In this document: positions 23,301 to 34,074 of the stretch, in pieces
Numbering within the stretch: position 1 is the stretch's first letter
How the letters are laid out: each line of letters opens with the position of its first letter
NCBI GenBank assembly: GCA_963969365.1
Contig: OZ017747.1
Coordinates: 310,001-374,000, forward strand
DNA length: 64,000 nucleotides
Reading direction: 5' to 3'
DNA from: Asterochloris sp. CNOR1
Lineage: Eukaryota; Chlorophyta; Trebouxiophyceae; Trebouxiales; Trebouxiaceae
Position numbers and translations under genes: made by a program
The notes under the pieces: model-generated
What the model was told of the DNA's origin: nothing
What the model saw: the letters and a program-made list of their open reading frames with translations, nothing else
Database searches by the model: none

Positions 23301-24667
23301 TCATGACCTTTGTTTACGTACATTGTGCGGATGCTTGAGACCGGGTTCAGTGGCGCTGGTGTTAGCATGAATGGCCATGATTTGGACTGTTTGTGCGGCA
23401 ACAGCTCTGTACCTGCCCCCATGATCTTTTGCTGATGTTGCATGGTTCCCTGCAGATCTCAACAGCGCCTTTGGAAGTGCTATTGGCAGTGGTGTATCCC
23501 TTCAGGTGATTGCTTTGCAAATGCAGCTAGATTACATCCTATGTTTTGGCAAATCAGCTGCAGGCATTCTGCATGCCTGCTCAGAGAGGCATGTGTGACA
23601 ACAAGGTCAATTATATGTGAACCTGATATAGCTCATCCAGGGCTGCTCAGCTGGTCAATGCTTGCATCATGGTCATGTTGCATCTGCAGCAGTTCAATCC
23701 CTGCTGGTTTCCAGGCATGCCTGGATCTTGCCATGTGCCTTGCCCTTGGCATGCTCATGCAGCCCCTTGGAGCTTCCTCCTGTCTTTAGATAGCTGGCAC
23801 GGGCTAGGCAGTCTTGCGTGTGTATGTGATCAGAGCCTAGCCAGTGACTCAATCTATGGCTGCATGTGGACTTAAGTCTTGTGCTTTTGACAAGGTGATT
23901 TAAAAGTTATTGATGTTGGCACAATCATCTCTGCAGGTGCCACAGTCGCATTATGATGGTCAATTTCCAGGTGGTGAAGGAGGCAATCCTGTCCAGGACC
24001 CAGAGGTAGGATGTGATGCCACACCACACCATGTGCCTCTGCATTCTTACAGCATGCCAGTTGAGCAGGAATGTGTTCTGTGCAAGCCTGATCTGAATGA
24101 TTCATTAAGTAGCTACCCAAACTCAGCATGCAGGCATCAAATCTTAGCATGTCAATTTATTGCAAATCTAGATGTGGGTCGCATGCGACGTGAACATGCT
24201 TGGGTCAACCTTGCTTATCCACTGTGGGACTGCCAGGCAGCTATGTCACAACCCTAGATGCAACACTTTGAAAAGAGTCACTGCTAAATTGCATAATTCT
24301 TTTGTCAGGTCATCAATGAGTGTGGCCTTGTGGAGGTTGGACCTCCATCTGGACTCAACGAGTTGGGATATGATACTCAGGTTGGTGTCTTTGACTGAGC
24401 AACACTGTGCCTTGCAATGTGATCAATCAAAGGCTGCCAAACAAAAATTGCACACTTGTCTGCAGGAAGCTGTTTTGGATGAGATATTGGACACTGTTAC
24501 ACCGGCAGATGAGGTATCGATGACTTTGCAATGTGATTGACACCAGAGGAGTCGATGTGGTGCACTATCTGAGGGTTCAGTGTCTGCCCCTTAGGCATGG
24601 GACATGTTTGAGCAAGGCATGACCACACAGCCTCCAGGTCCAGCTCCTGCACACCTGCATCAAGCAG
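20374..24667 (+). CDS. Long1, 5' part: many small exons
   Basis: Not recognised. Plus-strand exons with clean borders include 20374-20534 (AGVPAATTLSLWMPEMMQ), 20682-20820 (LLVTIVDDKLTMQAEVGG), 20961-21134 (EAAYWSVLYFLAS...LLLIAINMFRWQRF), one from 21309, one ending near 21890 (ADGIDRTGNVGSG), 22090-22234, and then very short ones: about 22795-22875 (KKARGKKRARPDEG, basic and nuclear-signal-like), 23155-23212, 23937-24006, 24309-24379, 24466-24514 and 24596-24667. The last ends in phase 1 (GCA G/gtaaaa), matching the next conserved exon at 24796. ATG 20682 is a possible start because an in-frame stop precedes it; the 20374 exon would then be upstream or separate. A run of 18 G (22568-22585) sits in an intron. 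The analogous part of Long3 is similarly built but barely alike in sequence, so this segment evolves fast. Grouping into one gene is inference. Confidence 0.45.
22568..22585. repeat. Homopolymer run of 18 G
   Basis: Uninterrupted G tract inside a Long1 intron; prone to slippage and sequencing error. Confidence 0.95.
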
Positions 24668-24795
24668 GTAAAATTCAATTGCTTGCATCATATTGCCGCA
24701 CAGATCTCATGCCTTGCAGACATGCACAGCTGTTATTGGATGTGCTTTACATTGCTGCTGGTGCAGGACTGACTCACCTTCACCATGCACCGCAG

Positions 24796-27700
24796 GCCCT
24801 CAACTGCCTCACCCACCGGCAGCAAATGCGCCTGGTATGCCCTACCTTTTCACAAAGTATATCACCCCGGCAACACTGCAGTATGCCTCCAACGTCTGTG
24901 CAAAGCTATCAGGTCGATTTACGTCTGAACAGCTGGCAATGGTGACAGACGCGATGTACACAAGCTCAGGTTGCATGGCCATCTACGTCAGCTCAGGAGT
25001 CACACTGAGCAGGGAGCAGCAGAAGCAAGCCTTTTTGGCAGCACAGGAAGAGGATCCACAGCTCCAGCTCAGATTCACGCATGGAGATGATGTTCATATC
25101 TGGGGCCCAGGGGACCAGTACCAGGTCCTGTCAGCTCCTGGCCGGCCGCAGGCATTGGCTGCAATCATGTTGTCAGAAACCCGCCTCTGCGTTGTGGGTC
25201 AGGGCAAGCTGCCGATGCCTGTTTCCACCGGAGCTGAGCAGCAGCAAAACGATGGACTCAGTGTGCGCGTCTTGCTGCGGGGAACGCATGACACCATTGT
25301 GGCCCCGCTGTACCTGTCTGGCAGCAGCAGTGGCATGTGGCTAGGATTTGCCACCCTGCTGGAGGGTCTGATGGTCCACGCACGGTTCCTTCACGTGCAA
25401 GATGGCAGCTGGTGGTCTCCCCTGACAGACGTATGCATCTATGGGTGGGTCGACAACACCTGTTGGACATTGCGGGACTGGTCATTGATCTGTACCGACC
25501 ACATTTCTGGCAGTAGAGCATCTGGCTTGGGCTGCTGTGTAAAGCCAAAGTGTGCTTGCAGGGACTTGAGGGCAACTGTAGCAGCTGGTGCGTTGCTGCA
25601 TAGCTCAACATCACAAGCTGTGCAATGCGCCGCCAGGTGATACACATGCATGATACACGTGCATATGTATGTGAATCCAAGTTGTTTTGGCTGAGCACAT
25701 GATGTCTAGCTCTGCCTGACTAATCGAAGCCATGCAGTGGCTCACCGTTTCAGTGCATGCAGGTGGTTGCAAAGATGGCTTTTGGAAGCTCTGAATGGCA
25801 CTGCACAGTTGCATGTGCGGGATGGCAGCTGGTGGATTTCTGTGCTGGAGACGTGCACCATTCGGTAAAGTTCCTCCCCCTCTTTTCTTAGATGGGCTGA
25901 AAACCATTTATTGGTGCTCTCATTCGTGTATGCGCAACAAATGCTGCCGGAACGTGGCTGCCGCCTGACCCAATTGGGTGCTCGTGTGCCTACTTTGTAC
26001 GGCATGCACTACAGGTCCTTGACGCTGTGTCTTTGTTCTGCTGAGAACGGTCAACACCAGAGAAACGAGCATTGTCCTGCTTGCAGCCAATGGCGGGAGG
26101 GGTTGCAGGCATCAAAAGCAGCAATAGAGTCACTTGCTGCTGATCAGAAGCCAATGGAATTGCAACAGGTGCCACCCCAGAAAATGAAGCAGTGCACCTA
26201 ACTGTGCACCTGGCTCAAGAGCACAACCTCCAACTGCAGGCCGCTGATGTGACCACCAATAGCAGAGAGGCAGCCGCAGATGCCAATGTGGGGCTTCCTG
26301 CCTCCAGCAGTGCAAAAGCTGCTGACTACAGGAGTGGGTGTCAAACAATACTTGGTCATGTGGTGCCCAGCAATGCCGCATACCAATCACTTCGGCACCC
26401 AGGAAACTTCAGCACATCAACGCAACGTCCCTGTGTTTGGCAGGCATTCACAGTCACCTGTGCCTGCAGGGAGCTCCCAGGAACCCATACGCAAGCCTGC
26501 TCCTGGGAGCTTGCCAGCTGGGACCCTGTCCCGCTTGCACTTTCCTCTGCAACCAAACACCCAAATCGTAAGAGTTCCTGGGCAGGTCTTCAGCAGCTTG
26601 CCCGCAGACCAGCCACGTTGTTCACTTGTACAAGACAGCTGCCCTGTGCTTCCACACAGCGTTGCTTTGAAGCTGCCACACCTGAGTGCTACTGCCAGCC
26701 CCTCCTTAAAACCTTCCCAACCTCACTGAAAGCAGGCATAATGCAGGAGGACGACCTGGGGAACGTCGATGCACTGAATGAGCTGAGCGGCCTGGCGTAC
26801 TACGATGCACTGGAGGACTTGGGGGATGCGTATGAGAGCTACCAAGAGTCTGAAGAGGATGCGGAAGATCCTGAACAGGTAACTCCTGAACAGGTGGGAG
26901 AGCTGCTGTCTGTTACTCGCTTGCATCCAGTCTGCCAGCTTGGTGGCAAGAGAAGCAGTGCTGGTGGGTGTGCACCGTTTCTTGCTGGCTAGCGGCCTTG
27001 CCGCTTTCCCTGACCCTGCTGGATATCTTCTCAGTGATGCCTGAGCAACTGCTGATGCGTGTGGCGGTGCTGCTTTGTCCTTGGTCGGTGGTCATGTTTA
27101 TGCTGCTCGATTGTGATCTCGATTGATGCCTCTGCCCCTGCCTTGCAGGGCATCATCCGAACAGAGTCAGACGAGCTGTGGCAGCAGCATGCTGGCCCTG
27201 TGCTGGCTTCTCTGGACAGCGCTGGCAGGGAGGCTGTCCTGGCTGTGCTGTTTCAGCTGATGGAGCTGAGTCGCTGCCGCCGAACGATTGAGGGCAAGGG
27301 CTGGTGGGGCGTCACTGCCAAGATAGTTGCATGGATCTACTGCAGCAGGGTGCGAGGAAAGATTGCCAGCAAAGCGACAGTAGAGGAGGTGAGCGCAGCC
27401 GGGCTTGCTCTTGATCTGCTGCAGCATGAACTTCTGTTGTGCATCCAGCCATGGTCTGAATGGCAAACTGCACCTCTCCAGCTGCTGCTGCAAGTGCTGT
27501 AGTGACGAACTGAGAGGCAGCCAGCCAGTGTCTGCATGGCAGCTTCCAAGTAAGGTTCAGCCTGTTTCCTTGGGCCTGAGGGCATCAAAAACAGAGAGTC
27601 ACAGCCAACTACAGCATCTCTCTGATTCAGGCGAGGGACGCCCGGCCCCGGGCTGACTGGTATCTCTTTGGCAGCGCTGAGTGCCAGATCGGCAAGACCT

Positions 27701-30700
27701 TTGCCTGCGTGGTGGGCGCTGTGGCCTGCCAGGAGTGGCACCTCATCTGCATCTGCCTGACCTACACGGCTTCTGTCCACGTCAAAGACCTGAGGGACAA
27801 GATGACCTCCTACCTGCGGGTGCCAACCATGACAGTGGACCCCACAGGCAACACCGTGTATTCCGACAACTTGACGTGAGTGAGTTGGCATGCCCATAAT
27901 CTGCACATCAGCTGTGTGCAGACCAGGGGTGCGTTACTAACCTTCTGCTGGACTTTGGGGCCACCAGAGGCAGTGCATTCGCACCAGGCCGCCTTGTTAA
28001 CATACAGATCTGGGTGGTCCACTGCGCATGCTCGCCAGCCGCTGATACGGTGCTCACAAGCTGCTGATGCGGCTGCTCGCAGGTACCGCATCCGTGCCTT
28101 CTCAGACGTGCATGGCCAGTACACCAAGCGTTGGCTGGATCTGTGGGACCATCGCGAGAAGTACTGCTGGGTGGTGTCCTGGAACTCAGCACACCAGCTG
28201 GACACACTCGCGCTGCTGCGCCTCAAGATGGGCATGCACCACCAACACCACAGTGTCAAGGCAGGCTGCAGTGCTTCTCAGCAAGTCAAGCATTTTTGCA
28301 GGGGCCCAGGTGCATGCACAAACAGCTCAGACTGTCTGCTGCATCATTGCACCCACATACTCCACATATATCACCTGACCTGTACTCGGTGTGGTGCAGG
28401 CCCGACCCATCTTCTTTTTGGACGAGTGGGACCACACCTTCACAGCTAACCCGGTGCAGATTGCACAAAAGCGTGAAGCTGTGCTGGGCATTGGCTCCTT
28501 CCAGCCCATGAGCTCAGCGAAATTTCGGGTGCGGCTGCCGAGTCTGTACTGCAGTCTATTCTCCAGCATTCTGTGTATGTCATCGGAGCAAGGCATCCAA
28601 CAAGCTGTTTCTACCTTGCATCTCTGCTGGCAGCTGGGACAGCCTGCCATGCGCTGCAATCAAAGTGATTCTTGTGCTGGAAGATGTCATTTGTAACAAA
28701 AGATTATCCCTGCCCCTTGTGCAGACCATCATTGGCAACTCTGATGGAGGTGGATCATTTCGGGTCATGGAAGGCCTGTGCAATGTTGTGACAACCTCGA
28801 CGCCCGCAGGCCTGCTGCATGTGCTGCATCGGCGCCGCAGTTGGCTGTCAGGTTGGGCCTGGCCACCCCGAAGTTCAGGCGACATGAGCCTTGAGGATTG
28901 CCGCCCCTTCATCTTCAAGGACGATGACGTGAAAGCAGACAACTGCTTCATGAGTGAGCTGCTGCGTTGGGGAAGCCTGGCTTGTGCTGCATTGTCTCAT
29001 GCTCCCTGTGCCAAAGTTGCACCTCTTGTTGCCATGCCTCCATGGAGCTTGGTTGCCTGCACATGGCATGCAGCCTTTCTTTTGCGAGTGCAGGGGTTAG
29101 CTTTTGCATTGCCTGGTCGCTGTGCTTCACTGATATCCCTGCTTGCAGGTGACATATTCCTGGAGAAGGCCGTTGAGCACAGCCTCAAGCGTACATGCAA
29201 TCAGATTGGCAGCATGGGCAACACCAAGGTAGCAGACTGGGTGGAGGGCAGCATTCACCAGCAATTCTACAAGATCAGAGATGTGGTCCGGGTCGCGGGT
29301 GGCGAGATCCATGGTTGCATCTTCAGGGGCGCTGGCCATCGCTACATCCCCTGCGACCCTGACAAGCCTGAACTGGTGGGTGGCAGCCTCCCTTGTGCGG
29401 GTGCCAATAGCTTCAGTTGCATGTTGACGCTTGGCTTTACGCCTGCGTTGTTATTGCGCTGCAACTGCTTGTCCACAAGCTGTACATGGCATAGATGGGC
29501 AAATCTGGATTAGTCAAGGTGTGCTGAGCCCACATAACATGGCCTCTTTGGGGATGAATAGCACCCGAGAATGTCTCATTGCATGTGACATGGGCACAAA
29601 GTGCTTGCTTGTGCTGTGTCAACTACTGCTGACCACTGCTGCTGCCTCTTCTGTGCAGAACCTGAGTTGCCTTTTTGGCATAAAGAATACCTCAGAGGCC
29701 TTGCAGTGGGTGCGCAATCATGTGGGGGATGCCACTATCTTCTGTGGCGGCACCATGGCAACCAGCCCGCGCGGCTACTGCAACGCTGGCAAGATTGGCT
29801 GCCCAACAACCCTGCTGAACTTTACCATCCCTAAAGGCCGCTCCACTGAGGCAGTCAACCAAGCCTTCATGCACTTCTGCGGTGAGTTGAGCCCTGCTTG
29901 TGCAGCCACTCCTGCTGCAACCTGCAGAGTGCTGCCACATGTGTCAACAGGCCATATTTTGTCCCAGCAACTTTCTGTTTGGTGCTGCCTGCGCATGCAC
30001 TGAGCAACATTGTGCTGCAATAGTGTCTTGCTGCACCAGGCCAATTCATGGCTCCTGTGAGAACAGCTGCATTAGGCGCTGCATGCACTGCAGGTGATGC
30101 ACGAGAGGCCCTGCGCCGCCTGGGGCAGGTAGATGAGCTGAACAGGGAGTTTGTGGACGTCTGTATGACCCAGCAGGACCTGGATGGCTGCCTGGCAACT
30201 GCAACCTGGCTGCGCACCTCTTATCAGTTGCTGGGGGGCGACTCAATGGTGGGCCCAACTTCCCTGGAGCCAATTTTCTCCACCAAGCAAAAGGAGAGCG
30301 AGGACTTCCTCAAGAATCCTGCCTGGGACAGGTGGGTTGACTTGTATCCAGGGGTAGAGCCGCTCTGTTGCAAGCGTCAGCAACCCTGCGTCTGCCTCTG
30401 TTGCACATAAGTTCTGCACATACTTTCTGCACATCCCTGCCATCAATGCAGGCTGAAACCAGGTAGCGGGCACACTAAGTGCATTGCCGTGCCTGCAGGT
30501 TGACGCCAGCTAAGCTCTGCTTCCCAATCAGGCAGCAGGAGTTGCCAGCTGCTGCTGCTGTGACGGCATCGCTTGCGCCGTTGACTGACCAGGATGGCAG
30601 CTGGGAGCTTGCTCGCAAGGACCAGCTGATGTGTGTGCTCTGGATCATCAAGGGTGCTTCCAAGACGGATGAGGAGGGGCTGCCGTTGTTGCCGCGCCAG

Positions 30701-31561
30701 CTTGTGGAGCAGCAGTACGACCAACTGGTGCCAGGTGTGCCTGGGTGCATGCAGAGGTGCTTCCTGCTCTGCTGCTTACAGCCCTTGACAGTGCTCTGCA
30801 ACCTACTACCTGTTGTTTGGTGCCTGTGAGGTCTGCCGTTGCCTACATGTGGCCAGCATTGCATCTAGCACTGCGCAGTGCTCTTCCAACTCCGCCCCTT
30901 TGCCCATGCAGGCGAGCGCTTGGCAGCCAAAGGCCATGGTAAAGGCGCATGGATCCCCTCTAAGCTGGCGGAGGCTGGCGCAATCAAGCTTGGCGAGCGC
31001 CTGCCAACGCCCAACTCTGGCGCATACTGGAAGGTCACTGCTGCTGGCCTGGCCTACATAAAGGAGCACAAGCGGCGCTGGAATTGGTTTTGCCGCAGCA
31101 GGCAGCCCTGGGAGGATTTCATGCGGCTACGGGTGGGCCACCTGCCTCCTGACACGTGCAGCCAAGTGCATTTATCTGAGCAATGCCTGCATCTGCAGCA
31201 GCTTGGCAATTGCAACCCCAATGTAGCCGCCAATGCACAGCTTCTGCAATAGGCCGTGACTGGCTTGTACTCCATGCTGCAGTATCCAGCTTTGTTGCTC
31301 AAACATGCCCAGCGCCGGGCGCAGTCCATCCCGGAAGACTCCCTCCCAACCCAGCAGGATGAGGTGTGGCGGCGGATGATCTTGGCCTGCAGTGACACTG
31401 GCTGCCTGACCACGCAGCAGCTGGTGGCAGCCTACCCTGCAGCCAGCCAGCATATTGATGGCCACATCAATCGGCTGATGGAGAGCGGCCGTGTGATCAG
31501 GACTGAACATGGCCTGCTGCTCCTCACGTGGCAAGTGCTGGAGGCATTCCTGCAGCTCTGA
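24796..31561 (+). CDS. Long1: N-terminal domain plus helicase-like ATPase core
   Basis: Family not recognised. N-terminal conserved exons: 24796-25444, 25562-25636, 25763-25864, 26087-26168, 26240-26333, 26470-26567, phases consistent. The first holds a globular domain with SREQQKQAFLAAQEEDPQLQ, VHIWGPGDQYQVL, RVLLRGTHDTIVAPLYL and HVQDGSWWSPL. Core exons: 26741-26878 (acidic), 27149-27388, 27631-27875, 28083-28260, 28400-28528, 28725-28953, 29149-29375, 29659-29881, 30094-30331, 30499-30734, 30912-31132, 31283-31561. Motifs: AECQIGKT (Walker A), FFLDEWD (Walker B), GGTMATSPRG, ALRRLGQV, then two winged-helix-like exons. From ATG 26741 the core alone is 860 residues with one open frame. The 26567 donor is phase 0 but does not fit the acceptor before 26741 in frame. 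Either that exon is skipped (the 27149 exon fits) or the core starts separately at 26741. A second exon like the end of the first domain (LHVRDGSWWISVLETC) is present at 25763-25864, a copy Long3 lacks. Confidence 0.75.
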
Positions 31562-32951
31562 GATGCTGCTGACACTGCCAGTTGCAGCCAGTTTGTTCTT
31601 GCGATGCACCAGTGAAGCCCATGGCTCCATCCCGCTGGCATGCCATGCCTTGCTTGTGCTTACCCTGTTCCCTTCCTTGCGCTTGTCCCTGTGCATTTGC
31701 AGTTGACTTCTGATCCCTGGCATGGCTGCCAGGCCAATGACCATCAAGCCTGCATCAATCAATGAGCCCGCACAATTTAGACCAACCTGCTTTGTGCCTA
31801 CATCGTGCCTACTTTGCCACCAGTATTAGTCTCCTTCTGGAGCTCTCTCCCAAGCCAGCAATCTGTCTGCTGTTCTGAGAGTCAGCCCAGCTGCAGCTCA
31901 GGGGGTTTGCAGGGCTCAGCATGTAGCTGTTCTGTGTTGCATTGCCACCGCAGGCCCTGCTATCAGCAGGTATCTGCCCACACTGCATGCCGCTGTGGCA
32001 GCAAGCATCATCTGCAATGAGAGCACCTGTGCATAACAGCCACAGAACACAACTTGCTGATGTGCAGCGTCCGGGGGATCGTAGAAGTGAACCAATGGGC
32101 ATGGCAGTACATGTTGCAATTGAAAGTGAGACACCTACACAGCAGCAGCCGAAGAAGGCCACCTGGCAGTGCTTGATGTGCCCCACCACTAGAGCTGTCC
32201 CTGAGGTGAGGACACTTAAGTCAACAGGCTTGTTGCGCAATAGCTTGGAGAGGTCAGCTGGAAGCCCTGCAATAGCATCTTCGGCATGGGTGGCCCTAGA
32301 CCAGACAGCACTTGCGCCAGCGCTGCTGCTGTCAGCCACCTGCTGTCCCACAGTGGGCTTGTGAAGAGAGACCTCCCGCTGATGGGCAGCTTGTGGAGTT
32401 GCAAGAAGATGCTGCAGGGGCTCAGCAAAGGCTGGCCATGGCGGTGATGACACATGTCATGGGCAGCAGCTCACACTGACAATGCCGTGATGTACATTGC
32501 TGGGAGGCTGCCAAGCCAAATTTATCAAAACTCACACCTACAGCAAAGCTGTGTGATGTCTCCATTTGATTTACTGCCAGTGTCCCTAGCAGACCCTGAG
32601 ATGTGTGCCTGCCTGGCAATGATTGATCCTTCCCTCTCTGATTGTGGCTGTGTATTGTCTGCCACTATGATGCTGATGGCCTGTACCCAAGATACCCCGC
32701 ACCCACACAGAAGAGCCACTCTTAAATTTCATATGTACAGCAGCAGGGTTTCCACAAAGAGCAAGTATGTGCAGAGCAAGGACCTTGATGCTGAGGAACT
32801 GCTGGTTTGTGGAGAGATGGAGCAAATTGTTCAGCTATGTACAGTTTTACAGCTTGCATGCAGTGACGTTCCTGGCTCCCTAAACATTTCAAGAGAGCAA
32901 CCTTGCTCAATCTCTGCGATGAACGCTTTACCATTGTCAGCAACATGTCAA
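31562..32951. other. Spacer between Long1 and gene C1
   Basis: No supported exon on the plus strand. The right part (32446-32951) is about 90% like 57850-58347, but its open frames differ between the two copies, so it is probably 3' UTR of gene C1 and non-coding DNA. Confidence 0.5.
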
Positions 32952-33657
32952 TCAGTGGCCGAACAGACTGGCCAGCAGCTGCAGGATACGGCGCCCGCCG
33001 CTGCCTGCCAGGTATATGGCGTCAAACATCATGACTGCGCAGGCCCCCACGATGCATAGCGTGATGGCAATGAGAGCTTGCGTGGCTGCCTGACGCTCAG
33101 CAGCTGCCCTGCGAGCTGCCTCAGCAGCTGAGACAGCCAGGCGCTGTTCGCCTTCAGCAGCCGCCTGCTCACGCTGCTCTGCAGCCAGGAGCCTGTCATC
33201 TGCAGCCCTGGCACGCTTGTCCATGTCTGCTTGCAGGCTGTCGGCCTGCCTGCCCAGGTCCTGCAACACAGCATGTTGCATGGCAGTTACAAAGCGCTCC
33301 ACTGGAGCACAACAACTAGTGCTAGCCTCCCATCACCTGCTCCCACTTTTTGAGCTTGGTCTCCTGCTTGTGCAGGGCCTTGCACTTGCTCCACACGCCA
33401 CGCTCGGCTGGACTCAGCGTAAAGCTGGTGTCCACCGTCTGTTGGTCGGCTTGCATGGCTGCGCTGGAGATGACCAGAGGAGGAATGCTACTGTGGTGGC
33501 GGCCTGCTGGAGGGTTGCCTGGCGCAGCTGACGTCCCTTGAGAGGACTCAAAAGGGGTGTCTGTGCCAAAGCAGGCTTGTGTATGAGTGCGGCACAGTCC
33601 CTGGCGGTGCGCAGGCTCTGGGCAGTCTTGATCTTGCCACAGGCAGCTCGTGTGCAT
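32952..33657 (-). CDS. Gene C1: coiled-coil protein with C-terminal membrane anchor
   Basis: Two exons, 33657-33337 and 33260-32952, joined in phase 0 (CAG/gtgatg...gttgcag/GAC), giving 209 residues. The N-terminus has a Cys/His cluster (CPEPAHRQGLCRTHTQACFG) that resembles small plant-type zinc-binding motifs ending in GLC..H. A polar stretch with TLSPAERGVWSKCKAL follows, then a long charged helix rich in Ala, Arg, Glu and Gln (RLLAAEQREQAAAEGEQRLA...), then one hydrophobic segment near the end (ALIAITLCIVGACAVMMFDA) and a short tail (GGRRILQLLASLFGH). This layout fits a tail-anchored or single-pass protein with a cytosolic coiled coil. It lies head to head with Short2, with 417 bases between start codons, and a near copy sits in the same place beside Short4, which suggests shared control. 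Function unknown. Confidence 0.75.
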
Positions 33658-34074
33658 GCGTGCACTTGTGAAAAAAAGCAGGTGGATTGAGAAGGTGCTG
33701 GTGGCAGGCAGTCCTTCATCATCATCATCCTCTGGTCCTCATCCTCTGGTCCTCAGCAAATCGTGTGTTAGTAATCAATATTGTTACAGCGCTACCAACA
33801 TCCCAGGCTCAGCCTTGTGGCTTTCAGTGCTGCAAGGCCTTCCCTGCTCACGAGTCTCCCATCCTTCAACGCTTCCCGAGGCATGCCTTAGAACATTGCT
33901 GATGGTCATCGTCCTTCTTCAGGCTGTCCTTGTTCATCATCATCAAGGGTCTGATGGTCATCATGATCATCGGCCAGGCCCTTTTAAGCAACACAATTGT
34001 GCCTACCCCCCACTTTCACAGCCCTCCCTCAATACACCTAAGAAACGCAGACTGTGCCAGCCATTCTCAGCATC
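33658..34074. promoter_or_regulatory. Divergent promoter region of C1 and Short2
   Basis: 417 bases between two start codons. Contains a short tandem tract (catcatcatcctctggtcct, with the cctctggtcct part repeated) near 33717-33755 and a pyrimidine/ATC-rich stretch around 33905-33985. The equivalent gap beside Short4 (59052-59646) is similar. Confidence 0.45.

Noticed and set aside
32454-33059. Plus-strand reading frame of about 200 codons opposite gene C1
   Set aside because: The equivalent region at 57.9-58.4 kb does not keep the same frame or ends, so it is not under coding selection and is best read as UTR and antisense.
33700-34000. catcatcatc tracts as a CRISPR-like or satellite array
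   Set aside because: Only short, irregular simple-sequence repeats; no unique spacers of even length.
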